64,000 nucleotides of DNA from Micromonospora tarapacensis. Its GTDB lineage: Bacteria; Actinomycetota; Actinomycetes; Mycobacteriales; Micromonosporaceae. Of this stretch, positions 28,662 to 37,307 are shown piece after piece. The first letter of the stretch is position 1, and every line of letters begins with the position of its first letter. A model generated the notes under the pieces. The model ran no database searches. It worked only from the letters and a program-made list of their open reading frames with translations, and was not told the origin of the DNA. The DNA is taken from assembly GCF_019697375.1 (NCBI RefSeq), contig NZ_JAHCDI010000004.1, positions 4,079,324-4,143,323 of the forward strand, in the 5' to 3' direction. The position numbers and the translations under genes are program-made.

Positions 28662-29375
28662 GTGCCCGTCACCCCTCGCGACGGCCCCAGCGGCAAGGGG
28701 AAACCGATCGACATCCTGGGATGGCTCCTGGTCGCGGTACGGCGCTGGTACGTCTCAGTACCTGGCCTGTTGGCGACGATCGGCGCGGTCGCGCTGACCG
28801 GCGCAATGATGCAGCCGGAGTACAAGATGTCGGCGACGGTGCTGCTCGTGCCGCCGACCGCCAAGATCCCGAAACCGGTGGCGGGACGCCCGCCCGAACC
28901 AGGCAACCCGTGGCTGACGGTCGGCGAGGCCGGCATGGCCCGGGCCGTCGCCGTGGCGGTCTCCGCTGCGCAGGTCCGCGAGCGCGTACGCCTGGCCGGC
29001 GGAGACCCGGACTATGAGATCAGCCAGGTGGACCGGGGCGCCATCCTGACCGTCGACGTCGCCGCACGCTCCTCGGACGAGGCGATCCGCACCGCTGCGG
29101 CGGTGATTGGGCTGATCGATGAGGAGGTCGCGGGCAGGCAACGGCCGCACCAGCCTGGCCCTGGCGAAGCGATCGGCGTGGAGGTACTCGACGAGGGCGG
29201 CGTCGACGCCTCCCGGATGTCGATCCTGCGAACGCAGCTGATCGTCGCCGGCACCGGGCTGGCGGTGTCGATGATCGCGGCCGCCGCCTACGGCACGATC
29301 GCCCGGCGGGCACGCGCCCGTGCCGGGAACACTCGTCGACCCACCGGCCGGATGGCCGTCGACACAACGAAGTGA
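28662..29375 (+). CDS. Wzz/chain-length-determinant-like membrane protein
   Basis: A 237-residue protein with a membrane segment at about 28-48 (VSVPGLLATIGAVALTGAMM) and another near 185-205 (LIVAGTGLAVSMIAAAAYG), enclosing an extracytoplasmic domain. This is the layout of polysaccharide co-polymerases of the Wzz/Cap family without the C-terminal tyrosine kinase. GTG 28662 lies nine bases after the -10 of site a. It probably affects polysaccharide chain length or export, and its location with UDP-glucose dehydrogenase in the same motif regulon supports an envelope role. Confidence 0.65.
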   Translation: MPVTPRDGPSGKGKPIDILGWLLVAVRRWYVSVPGLLATIGAVALTGAMMQPEYKMSATVLLVPPTAKIPKPVAGRPPEPGNPWLTVGEAGMARAVAVAVSAAQVRERVRLAGGDPDYEISQVDRGAILTVDVAARSSDEAIRTAAAVIGLIDEEVAGRQRPHQPGPGEAIGVEVLDEGGVDASRMSILRTQLIVAGTGLAVSMIAAAAYGTIARRARARAGNTRRPTGRMAVDTTK

Positions 29376-29395
29376 CCCTGTGCGGGTCATCACCG

Positions 29396-29617
29396 TCAGC
29401 CCATCATCTGGTTGCGTAGCAGGTCCTTCGCCTGCTGGGCGCGGTCGCGGTCGTCCGCCTGCACCTGCATGAAGAACTGTGCCGCCGCATCATCGCCACT
29501 GCTGCGGGCGTCGTCGATGTACTGCTGCAGCGTGTCGGCCTCCTGCAAGGTGTGATACAGCAGGCTGATCACGTTGTACTGCACGTCATGGGTCGCGGTC
29601 ACGCTGGCGGTCATCAT
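29396..29617 (-). CDS. Small helical-hairpin protein, conserved hypothetical
   Basis: A 73-residue, purely helical protein (YNVISLLYHTLQEADTLQQYIDDA ... AAQFFMQVQADDRDRAQQAKDLL) of the ferritin-like small-hairpin kind common in actinomycetes. No function is known to me. AGAGGAGA lies just upstream of two consecutive ATGs (29617 and 29614); either could be the start. It is convergent with the Wzz-like gene. Confidence 0.7.
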   Translation of the reverse strand: MMTASVTATHDVQYNVISLLYHTLQEADTLQQYIDDARSSGDDAAAQFFMQVQADDRDRAQQAKDLLRNQMMG

Positions 29618-29971
29618 TTCTCCTCTCACCCGGTCGTCCCTGCGTCCGTCAGCTACCCGTTGCCGAGATCTTCAAATGTCCCGGCCACCTCTTTCCGGGA
29701 ACAGTCGGTACGCCGACTGACCGTCACAGGCCGGGCCTCGGGGCGACGAGCGCCCAGCGAAGCAAGGAAAGGCGGACGCATGGCGGTCCTTGATCACGGC
29801 ACCTCCATGCCGGCCGCCGTCCACCCGGCGGCGACACGCGACACACACCTGGGCTACCAGGGCGCTGCCCGAGCGGTCAGACCCACAGGGCTGGGCAGTG
29901 TTGACCCGGCACCGCGGGAGTCGTTGCGCTCGGGCGGTAGGTGCGGGCTGCGTCTGGCCGCCCGGCCGGGG
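29618..29971 (+). other. Intergenic region
   Basis: About 350 bases. A plus-strand frame from ATG 29780 with GGAAAGG upstream runs into the antisense of the next gene; I regard it as doubtful. Nothing else was recognised. Confidence 0.35.
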
Positions 29972-30685
29972 CTACCGACCGGCGACGTAGACGGTGTTGG
30001 CAGCCTCGCCGCCCGTCAGATGGTTGGAGAACCTGACGACATGCGCCCGCACGGCGGGGAACACCTCGGCGAGCGTGGCGGTGAAGTCGTCGTCGGGCGG
30101 ATCATCCGACCAGAGCGCGAACACGCCACCCGGCCGGAGGTGGGCGGCTAGGCGACGCAGGCCGGCAGGGGTGTAGAACCCGTCGTGGCTCGGGTTCAAG
30201 ACGTGTCGCGGCGTGTGGTCGATGTCGACCACGATGGCGTGGAAACGTCGACCGGGCGTCTGCGGATCAAGACCGGCCGGGTCGTTCACCAGCGCGAAGA
30301 AGTCACCCCGCACCAGACGACAGCGCGGATCCCCGGTGAGCCGTGCGGCCAGGGGCAACACACCCTGCCGATGCCAGGAGATCACCTCGCCCAGCGCCTC
30401 GACCACGGTCAGCGTCCGTACCCGCGGGTCGTCCAGGACGGCCCCGGCGGTGTACCCGAGACCGAGACCGCCGACGACAACGTCGAGGTCAGCCTCGTGC
30501 AGCTCGGCCAGGGCGAGCCGGGCGAGTTCGACCTCGGCCACCGTGAACAGACTCGACATCAGGTACTCGTCGTCGAGCTTCACCTCGTAGACGTCGACGT
30601 CGAGGGCCGGGTCCCGCCGTCGCCGCAGGCTGATCGCGCCGATCGGCGTTTCACGCCAGTCGATCTCCTCGAAGCGACGGCTCAT
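29972..30685 (-). CDS. Spermidine synthase-like/SAM-dependent methyltransferase-fold protein
   Basis: A 237-residue Rossmann-fold protein with the nucleotide-binding strand VVVGGLGLGYTAGAVL, acidic partner TVVEALGEV, and the motif FHAIVVDIDHTPRHVL followed by FYTPAGLRRLAAHLRPGGVFALWSDDPPD, as in the spermidine synthase-like group of actinomycetes. The polyamine-specific residues are not clear, so the substrate is uncertain. It lies upstream of the ADP-ribosylglycohydrolase-like block in opposite or same-strand context without a motif of its own. Confidence 0.75.
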   Translation of the reverse strand: MSRRFEEIDWRETPIGAISLRRRRDPALDVDVYEVKLDDEYLMSSLFTVAEVELARLALAELHEADLDVVVGGLGLGYTAGAVLDDPRVRTLTVVEALGEVISWHRQGVLPLAARLTGDPRCRLVRGDFFALVNDPAGLDPQTPGRRFHAIVVDIDHTPRHVLNPSHDGFYTPAGLRRLAAHLRPGGVFALWSDDPPDDDFTATLAEVFPAVRAHVVRFSNHLTGGEAANTVYVAGR

Positions 30686-30783
30686 CGGCGGTCTGCCTTT
30701 CTGCCTGCCTTGCGCTCACCGAAATGCGGATGCGGATCATGAGGGTGCCTTCAGTGGCCAGCGCAGTACAGCAATGCTCTTGC

Positions 30784-31695
30784 TCACCCTCGCCGTTCAC
30801 TGGGGGTGGGGGCGGACCGGGCCAGTTCTTGGGCGGCCGTCCAGACCAGCAGCGACGACTGTAGCCGGGACCCCCAGCCGACGGGTGTCGCGCGATCACC
30901 GAGGCGGGCGCCACACATCGCCGCCGTCATGGTGGCGGTGACACCTCCTGGCCCGTGCGCGAGCAAACCCGCCGCCACGGCCGCGGCCGGCTCGTCCGGA
31001 TGGGTGAGGAAGATCGCCAGTGCCACGGCGAGCGGGCGGACCGCCGGGTGGTGACGATCGAACCGCTGCGCCAGCCGGTCAGGGTCGAGCCGCTGCCCCG
31101 CCAGAGAGACGACGCTCTGCAGCGCGTGGACCGTCTCCGGACGCCGGGCATGACTGGCCAGGATGACACCGAGATCATCCGGCCGGAGCGGATCGCCGGC
31201 ACAGCCCCGCGTCGCGATTGCCACCGCGACGGCCTGGACGGCGGCGACGTCGGCCTCCATGGCGTCATCATCGGTTACGGCAGCGGTGATCCGGCGGGCC
31301 ATCGCCTCGATGACGGGCAGCGGAGCGTCGGGGAGCAGACCAACCGGGGCGATCCAGGCCGCTGGCGACCCGGGCACTCCACCGACCTGCGGTGATCGGC
31401 CGACGTCGGCGCCGGCCGGTGCTGGTACCACGGCCAACTGTTCGGCCAACCGTCGCCCATCGACCTCCCGCCGATGCTCGGCGAGAGGTCGGGCCAACGT
31501 CAGCATTCGGAGGGTGACGGATCCGAACCGCAAGGGGAACCGAATATCACCATCGGCCGCCTTCCGCCCGCCGATGGCCGGCGGCTTTTGGCTCAGGGCG
31601 TCGGCACAGGCGGCGAGCAGGAGGGTGCCCCGGATGCGACCCGCACGATCCGGGCCTGTCGTCACCCGATCCGCCGTTCCTCGACCAGCACTCAT
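30784..31695 (-). CDS. ADP-ribosylglycohydrolase-fold pseudoenzyme (paralogue 1)
   Basis: A helical protein of about 303 residues that aligns with the intact ADP-ribosylglycohydrolase at 33003: RIRGTLLLAACADALS at the start, WIAPVGLLPDAPLPVIEAMARRI in the middle and AAMCGARLGD near the end. At the metal-binding positions it has FGSVTLRM in place of WTDDTALM and GPGGVTATM in place of GGDTDTIAAM, so the Mg2+-dependent hydrolysis should be lost. ATG 31695 is chosen over GTG 31701 because site b predicts a transcript starting there. It is divergent from paralogue 2, and a binding or regulatory role is likely. Confidence 0.75.
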   Translation of the reverse strand: MSAGRGTADRVTTGPDRAGRIRGTLLLAACADALSQKPPAIGGRKAADGDIRFPLRFGSVTLRMLTLARPLAEHRREVDGRRLAEQLAVVPAPAGADVGRSPQVGGVPGSPAAWIAPVGLLPDAPLPVIEAMARRITAAVTDDDAMEADVAAVQAVAVAIATRGCAGDPLRPDDLGVILASHARRPETVHALQSVVSLAGQRLDPDRLAQRFDRHHPAVRPLAVALAIFLTHPDEPAAAVAAGLLAHGPGGVTATMTAAMCGARLGDRATPVGWGSRLQSSLLVWTAAQELARSAPTPSERRG

Positions 31696-31704
31696 TCTCA
31701 CCGA

Positions 31705-31725
31705 ACCTAACTCTTACGTCACGAT
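31705..31725 (-). promoter_or_regulatory. MerR-type 21-bp promoter element, site b
   Basis: On the minus strand ATCGT-GACGTA-AGAG-TTAGGT. The TTAGGT -10 is nine bases before ATG 31695 of paralogue 1. It is the most divergent copy of the set. Confidence 0.5.
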
Positions 31726-31824
31726 AGTGATGCGGTCGCCACGCTGGTGGACAACCCCGATGACCACGAATGGGGGCGCGGCTTCTGTCGCCAGGCAGTC
31801 GACTCCGCGACTAGCCTAGACTCT

Positions 31825-31845
31825 AATCTGACGTGAGGGTAATGT
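31825..31845 (+). promoter_or_regulatory. MerR-type 21-bp promoter element, site c
   Basis: AATCT-GACGTG-AGGG-TAATGT. Exactly seven bases separate the TAATGT -10 from ATG 31853, predicting a leaderless transcript of paralogue 2. Confidence 0.7.
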
Positions 31846-31852
31846 CTGTGGG

Positions 31853-32803
31853 ATGAGCCGCCCCGACCATTCGACGGGCCGCGCCCGGCTGCGGATACGC
31901 GGTTGCCTGCTCGCAGCGGCCTGCGGGCAGGCGCTGGGCAGCCTGCTCGACGAGGCCGGACCCGCTGGCGACGGCACGTTCGACGACCTCTCCCGCTCCG
32001 ACGCTCCGCTGCCGTGCACCGACACCACCGCCAGGATGTTGCTCCACGCCCGATACCTCAGCGTCATGACCGGCCAACGACTCGACACGACCGATCTGGT
32101 GGCACACCTGCGGCGCATGCGGGAGGCGAGGTTCGGCGACGGCTGCCCTCCCCGCCCGCGGGAGGTGTTGAACACCCTCACCCGCGAGCATCGACGCAAT
32201 GACGGCAAGGTCACGGAGCGCGGCACCGTCTGCGCGGTCATTCCGGTGGGCCTGTCACCGCTGCCACTGCCCAGGATCGCCGCCCGGGCGCGACTGGTCG
32301 CCGCGGTCACCGAAACGGATCCGAGAGCGCAGGAAGCGGCGGTCGGACTGGCCTGCGCGGTGGCACTCGTCCACCAGTCCGGCACATCACGCCCGCTCGA
32401 TCACAACCGGTTCGTCCACCAACTGGCCCACCTGACCGCCGACGGCGCGTTCGGCGACCGACTCTCGCAGGCGGCCGTCGTCGGCGACCGGACCGCCGCC
32501 GACGTACGGGCTCGGCTTGACCTCGACGGCACGGCACAGTCATCGGTTCTCGCCGCCCTGGCCGCCTTCCTTCACCAACCGGACAACCCCGCCGCGGCCA
32601 TCAGGTACGCCGTGACGCTGACCGGCCCCGCGGCCGAGGTCGCCACGATGGCGGGAGCTCTCACCGCCACACGCACCGGCGGGACGGCGATCCCGGCCCC
32701 CTGGCTGCGACGCCTGCGCTGTCGCGAGCTGATCTGCGATATCGGGGACGAACTTGCCGCCGCGACCGGCTCCGCCGTGCCGTTACCGTCGTCGCCGGCC
32801 TGA
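31853..32803 (+). CDS. ADP-ribosylglycohydrolase-fold pseudoenzyme (paralogue 2)
   Basis: A 316-residue relative of the enzyme at 33003, with RIRGCLLAAACGQALG, AVIPVGLSPLPLPRIAARARLVAAVTETDP and ATMAGALTATRTGG in the expected order. The first metal motif is reduced to CTDTTARM (one Asp lost), and the last is TGPAAEVATM instead of GGDTDTIAAM. It is probably catalytically dead but fold-preserving. The ATG start follows site c directly and there is no Shine-Dalgarno sequence, which fits leaderless translation. Confidence 0.75.
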   Translation: MSRPDHSTGRARLRIRGCLLAAACGQALGSLLDEAGPAGDGTFDDLSRSDAPLPCTDTTARMLLHARYLSVMTGQRLDTTDLVAHLRRMREARFGDGCPPRPREVLNTLTREHRRNDGKVTERGTVCAVIPVGLSPLPLPRIAARARLVAAVTETDPRAQEAAVGLACAVALVHQSGTSRPLDHNRFVHQLAHLTADGAFGDRLSQAAVVGDRTAADVRARLDLDGTAQSSVLAALAAFLHQPDNPAAAIRYAVTLTGPAAEVATMAGALTATRTGGTAIPAPWLRRLRCRELICDIGDELAAATGSAVPLPSSPA

Positions 32804-32964
32804 GCGGGATCAGAGCAACTGCCCAGACCTTATTGAACGGCCCCGCGACGCCGGCCCCCTTCCCCCAAGGCCCGGCTTCGCGGGGCCACCACCTCCGATC
32901 GAGGGGCAGCGGTCCCGGGCATGCCCACTTGGCGCGCGGGTCGGACGCCACCTCCCATTGCCCT

Positions 32965-32985
32965 ACTCTTCCGTGAAGGTAGAGT
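32965..32985 (+). promoter_or_regulatory. MerR-type 21-bp promoter element, site d
   Basis: ACTCT-TCCGTG-AAGG-TAGAGT upstream of the intact ADP-ribosylglycohydrolase and the MerR gene behind it. The predicted transcription start is about 32992. Confidence 0.7.
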
Positions 32986-32991
32986 GTCGGA

Positions 32992-33012
32992 ATGCGGAGT
33001 AGGTGGTGGTGA
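32992..33012 (+). other. Possible six-codon leader ORF (MRSRWW)
   Basis: An ATG at the predicted transcription start of site d opens a six-codon frame, MRSRWW, ending in TGA. It overlaps the GTG codons that could start the ADP-ribosylglycohydrolase at 33003-33011 in another frame. It could act as a translational-coupling leader, or be chance. Confidence 0.3.
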
Positions 33013-33992
33013 CAGTGGGTTCGTTGAACGTGCGTGCCTCCTGGTCACAGCGGGTCCGTGGGTCGATCATGTTGGCCGCGTGCGCGGACGCACTGGGGGC
33101 GCCGTACGAAGGCGCCGTCGACGTGGACGTGGCGGAGGTGCGCCGGCGGTTGGAGACGCCGCCGCACCGGCTGCGGTGGACCGACGACACCGCGCTGATG
33201 TTGGTGCTGGCTGACCATCTGACCCGCCGTCAGGGCACGGTTGACCAGGATGAGCTGGCGACGGAGTTCGCTGTGGAGTGGTCACGCGAACCCGATCGCG
33301 GGTACGGACGGGCTGCTGGCGGCCAGTTCGCCCGCCTCGTCTCCGGAATCCCGTGGTCGCGGACGTCGACCGAACTGTTCGACGGGAAGGGGTCGTACGG
33401 GAACGGCGCGGCGATGCGGGTGGCGCCGGTAGGCCTGGTGCCCGGCCTGGGTCTGTCCTCGGTCGCGGCCCGGGCGCGTCGCGCGGCCGAGGTCACCCAC
33501 GCCCATCCGTGGGCGCAGGACGGCGCGGTCGCGCAGGCGGTCGCGGTGGCGATCGCCGCCCGGTCGTCGGGACCGGAGCCGGTCGACGCCGACGCCTTCC
33601 TCGCCGCCATCGCGGCGCATGTCCAGACGCCGGAGTTCCGCGGCGCGCTCTCCCAGGTGGGTGCGCTCACCCGTAGGGGCGCCGGTCCGCGGCAGGTTGC
33701 GGAGACGGTCGGCAACGCGGTCAGCGCGGTGGAGTCCGTGCCGGCGGCGTTGGCGGCTTTTCTGGTGAGCCCGGAGTGGCCGCGGGAGGTGGTGCGGTTC
33801 GCCATCTGCATGGGTGGTGACACGGACACCATCGCGGCGATGGCCGCGGCGATCTGCGGTGCTCGTCGGGGTGAGAGCGACGTTCCGGTGCTCTGGGGCC
33901 TGCGGGTGGAGTCGTCCGCCCGGATCTGGGCGGTGGGTAGTGCCCTGGCTGGCCTCGACGCCGGGGCCAGGTCTCCGATTGGCCGGACGTGA
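33003..33992 (+). CDS. ADP-ribosylglycohydrolase, catalytic motifs intact
   Basis: A 329-residue member of the DraG/ADP-ribosylglycohydrolase family, which removes ADP-ribose from proteins or small molecules using two Mg2+ ions. Metal motifs are present: ADALGAPYEG near the start, WTDDTALM at 59-66, GNGAAMRVAPVG in the middle and GGDTDTIAAMAAAI from 271. Three GTG codons in a row (33003, 33006, 33009) make the exact start uncertain; GGAG at 32996 favours the second or third. It sits in an operon with the first MerR regulator. It is the only one of four paralogues here that should be active. Confidence 0.88.
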   Translation: MVVTVGSLNVRASWSQRVRGSIMLAACADALGAPYEGAVDVDVAEVRRRLETPPHRLRWTDDTALMLVLADHLTRRQGTVDQDELATEFAVEWSREPDRGYGRAAGGQFARLVSGIPWSRTSTELFDGKGSYGNGAAMRVAPVGLVPGLGLSSVAARARRAAEVTHAHPWAQDGAVAQAVAVAIAARSSGPEPVDADAFLAAIAAHVQTPEFRGALSQVGALTRRGAGPRQVAETVGNAVSAVESVPAALAAFLVSPEWPREVVRFAICMGGDTDTIAAMAAAICGARRGESDVPVLWGLRVESSARIWAVGSALAGLDAGARSPIGRT

Positions 33993-34128
33993 CGTTGAGG
34001 GCGCGGTCCGGAGTGCCGGCGTCACATGGCGGGTCGGTACCGGCCATTAGGCTGGCGAGTGTTCGACAGCAGGGTGAGCGGTCCGACATGATCGGACGGT
34101 GGGTTGATCAAGGGAGGGATGCGGCGCC

Positions 34129-34563
34129 ATGGCCGGCAACGCGTTGATGCAGATCGGTGAGGTCGCTGAACGGACCGGCCTGAGCCTGCGGACCATCCGC
34201 TACTACGAAGAGGTGGACCTGGTCGTCCCGTCGGCACGCAGTCAGGGTGGCTTCCGCCTCTACACCGACGAGGACGTCGACCGGCTCCAGGTGGTCAAGC
34301 GGATGAAGCCGCTGGACTTCTCGCTGGACCAGATGCGCGAACTGTTGGAGATCGTCGACCGGCTCGGCAGCGGCGCCCGGCTGCCGAAGGCCGAGCGGAC
34401 CCGGCTCCTGAGCACGCTGCTCGAATACCGCTCCGCCGTGCAGGCGCGCTGTGAGACGCTGCGCAGGCAGTTGGACATTGCCGAGGAGTTCGCCGCCACG
34501 CTCGGCCAGCACATCGACGAGTTGGAAGGCGCGGGCCAGCCCGCCGCCACCACGACGCACTGA
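34129..34563 (+). CDS. MerR-family regulator, copy 1
   Basis: A 144-residue regulator with the MerR winged helix (MQIGEVAERTGLSLRTIRYYEEVDLVVPSARS...FRLYTDEDVDRL) followed by a coiled-coil dimerisation helix and a short tail without a cysteine metal site, so it probably senses an organic molecule or acts with a partner. ATG 34129 has GGGAGGG upstream. It lies 136 bases after the ADP-ribosylglycohydrolase and just before site e. Its DNA-binding half is nearly identical to the MerR at 53834, so both should read the same operator. Confidence 0.92.
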   Translation: MAGNALMQIGEVAERTGLSLRTIRYYEEVDLVVPSARSQGGFRLYTDEDVDRLQVVKRMKPLDFSLDQMRELLEIVDRLGSGARLPKAERTRLLSTLLEYRSAVQARCETLRRQLDIAEEFAATLGQHIDELEGAGQPAATTTH

Positions 34564-34582
34564 CCTCCCGGGCGACAACTCA

Positions 34583-34603
34583 TCTCTCACGTTAGGGTTG
34601 TGT
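34583..34603 (+). promoter_or_regulatory. MerR-type 21-bp promoter element, site e
   Basis: TCTCT-CACGTT-AGGG-TTGTGT upstream of the release factor 3 homologue. The predicted transcript begins near 34610 and carries a small CCACGA/TCGTGG hairpin before the GAGGAG ribosome site. Confidence 0.65.
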
Positions 34604-34651
34604 CGTTGTGCCACGAGCGTCGTGGCCGGACAGCGAGCTGAGGAGTCGTCC

Positions 34652-36253
34652 GTGTCCAGTGCCGTGTCCCCTGCGGCGTCGGAGGTGCTCCGACAGGCCG
34701 CACGGCGGCGGACGTTCGCCGTGATCTCGCACCCCGACGCCGGCAAGTCGACCATCACCGAGGCGCTCGCGCTGCACGCCCGGGCCATCGGTGAGGCGGG
34801 CGCCGTACACGGCAAGGCCGGCCGGCGGGGTGTGGTGTCGGACTGGATGGCGATGGAACGCCAGCGCGGCATCTCCATCACCTCCGCCGCCCTGCAGTTC
34901 GCCTACCGCGACGTCGTCGTCAACCTGCTCGACACCCCCGGACACGCCGACTTCTCCGAGGACACCTACCGCGTCCTCACCGCCGTCGACTGCGCCGTCA
35001 TGCTCCTCGACGCCGCCAAGGGCCTGGAGCCGCAGACCCTCAAGCTGTTCCAGGTCTGCCGCCAACGCCGCATCCCCGTGATCACGTTCATCAACAAGTG
35101 GGACCGCCCCGGCCGGGAACCCCTCGCCCTGCTCGACGAGATCGAGAAGGGCACCGGGCTACGCGCCACCCCGGTCACCTGGCCGGTCGGCATCGCCGGC
35201 GAATTCCACGCCCTCGTCGACCGCCGCACCGACGGCACGACCGCGTTCCGCCGCGCTCCCGGCGGCGCGACCACCGCCACCGAGGAACACCTGACCGCTA
35301 CTCAGGCCGCCGCCCGCTACGGTGAGGACTGGCGCCGGGCCGTGGAGGAACTCGAACTGCTCGCCCTCACCGGCGCCGACCACGACCAGCAGCAGTTCCT
35401 CGCCGCGACCACCACACCGGTGATGTTCGGCGCCGCGGTCGCCAACATCGGCGTACGGCAACTGCTCGACATCCTGGTCGATCAGGCCCCCGCCCCGCAG
35501 GCCCGCCCCGACACCGACGGTGGGCAGCGCGAGATCGCCGCACCGTTCTCCGGTTTCGTCTTCAAGATCCAGGCGAACATGGACCCGGCGCACCGGGACC
35601 AGATCGCCTTCGTCCGGGTCTGCTCCGGCCACTTCACCCGCGGCATGACCCTCACCCACGCCACCACCGGCCGCCCGTTCGCCACCAAGTACGCCCAGCA
35701 GATGTTCGGCCAGAGCCGGGAAACCATCGACGACGCCTACCCCGGCGACGTCATCGGCCTGGTCAACGCGACCGCACTCGGCATCGGTGACACCCTCTAC
35801 GAGGAACAAGCGGTCCGGTTTCCGCCGCTACCGGCGTTCGCACCGGAGCACTTCGCCGTACTCCGCGCGAGGGACGCCTCGAAGTTCAAACGCTTCCGCC
35901 GCGGGGTGGAGCAACTCGACGCCGAAGGCGTCGTCCAGGTACTGCGCTCCGACCGGCGCGGCGACCAGTCGCCCGTCCTCGCAGCCGTCGGGCCGATGCA
36001 GTTCGAGGTCGCCACCCAACGCCTGCAGACCGAGTTCGCCGTCCCCACCGCCCTTGAGCCACTCCCGTACGAAATCGCCCGGCGCACCGACCGCGACGGC
36101 GAGGAACGGCTACGAACCGCCGCCGGCGTCGAGGTGCTCACCCGGGCCCGCGACGGAGCCCTCCTCGCCCTGTTCCCCAACCCATGGCGGATGCGCGCGA
36201 TCGCCAACCAACATCCGGACGTCACCCTCGAACCGCTGCTCGCCGACTCCTGA
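34652..36253 (+). CDS. prfC: Peptide chain release factor 3 homologue (translational GTPase)
   Basis: A 533-residue GTPase that by homology recycles class I release factors from the ribosome after termination. G1 ISHPDAGKST at about 25-34, the switch QRGISITS, G3 DTPGHADF near 93, G4 NKWDR near 148, then EF-G-like domains II and III ending FPNPWRMRAIANQHPDVTLEPL as in RF3. Start GTG 34652 with GAGGAG upstream; a second in-frame GTG follows four codons later. Its own motif promoter (site e) puts it in the MerR regulon, which suggests a ribosome-protection or stress role. Confidence 0.9.
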   Translation: MSSAVSPAASEVLRQAARRRTFAVISHPDAGKSTITEALALHARAIGEAGAVHGKAGRRGVVSDWMAMERQRGISITSAALQFAYRDVVVNLLDTPGHADFSEDTYRVLTAVDCAVMLLDAAKGLEPQTLKLFQVCRQRRIPVITFINKWDRPGREPLALLDEIEKGTGLRATPVTWPVGIAGEFHALVDRRTDGTTAFRRAPGGATTATEEHLTATQAAARYGEDWRRAVEELELLALTGADHDQQQFLAATTTPVMFGAAVANIGVRQLLDILVDQAPAPQARPDTDGGQREIAAPFSGFVFKIQANMDPAHRDQIAFVRVCSGHFTRGMTLTHATTGRPFATKYAQQMFGQSRETIDDAYPGDVIGLVNATALGIGDTLYEEQAVRFPPLPAFAPEHFAVLRARDASKFKRFRRGVEQLDAEGVVQVLRSDRRGDQSPVLAAVGPMQFEVATQRLQTEFAVPTALEPLPYEIARRTDRDGEERLRTAAGVEVLTRARDGALLALFPNPWRMRAIANQHPDVTLEPLLADS

Positions 36254-36499
36254 CCCGCAGCCACGACCGGAACGTCAGGGCAGCGGACCCGGCCGGCGGT
36301 CCTGGATACGGCGCAATTCGCTGGCGGGCCGCTGCTGACGCGGCGGCTGAACACCGAGCTGAGCACGGGCACGCTCGACGTGATCAAGCCGCAGAGTCAC
36401 CCCGGCCGGCGCCGCAGCGCGGCTGTGGACTTCGCCCAGCGCGGCCGATCCCACCGTCCAGGCCGCCATCAGGCCGCCTCGTCCGGATCGCCGCCCCGG

Positions 36500-37066
36500 A
36501 CGAGTGCGTCACCTGGGACGACTTGCTACGTATTACCGCGTCGGTAAAGGGCGGGCACGTCACCGCTGCCTTGGTGGTCGGGAAGCTATGCTCGAGCAAA
36601 CGGCAGCAGAACGCGCTGACCAGCGCGATCAAGGAGTACGGGGCATCGCGCCACACGTTGTACGCCACCCGATACCTCGCCGACGAAAACGTACCAGCGC
36701 CGCATCGCCCGTCAGCTCAACAAGGGCGAGAACCTGCGGCCCTGCGCCGCACCCTCGCCTACACCAGCGAAGGCGCCCTGCGGCGCCGGCATCACGAGCA
36801 GCAGTCCGAGCAGATGTGGTGCCTGACCCTGGCCACCAACGCCATCGTCTGCTGGTCGACGGAGTACCACGGCCTGGCCGTGGGAGCGCTGCGCCGTGAC
36901 GACCGCGACGTCGATGATGGACTACTGGCCCACATCTGGCCGACCCACCACCAGAACGTGCACTTCTACGGCACCCACTCCGTCGACATCGACGCCGAAC
37001 TCGCCCAGTTGGATGCCGGCTGCTACCGGCCGCTGCGCCTCTCAGTGCCCTTCTTGCCGCAATAAC
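36500..37066 (+). pseudogene. Tn3-family transposase (TnpA) C-terminal remnant
   Basis: Matches the end of Tn3-type transposases: ASVKGGHVTAALVVGKLCSS, then RTLAYTSEGALRRRHHEQQ, SEQMWCLTLATNAIVCW and LLAHIWPTHHQNVHFYGTH, through to the stop at 37066. Only about 185 of some 1000 residues remain. Around 36680-36760 the conserved text YQRRIARQLNKGEN is in a different frame, so at least two frameshifts are present. No inverted terminal repeats were recognised. The remnant sits between the RF3 homologue and a VOC gene. Confidence 0.8.
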
Positions 37067-37307
37067 CCAATCGTCGTTGTTCCTGCTCCCTCCGACGGTA
37101 TCCAGAGAAGCACACGCCGCGCTGACGTATGGGCTCTGCGTTCAGCGAGGGCTGTTACTGCGACTCGCGTCGGCGGGCAGCACGGTTGGTCACCGGCGGC
37201 ATGCTTGAGGTGCCGGGCGTATCCGGTTACCATCATCGCGATGTGTCATCGCGTCTGGCCGCAACGACGTTGTGGTGATGGAGGTGACACAACGTCAAGG
37301 AAGAGTT

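Noticed and set aside
29780..30151. Plus-strand gene opposite the spermidine synthase-like gene
   Set aside because: About half lies antisense to a well-supported gene and the composition is that of a shadow frame.
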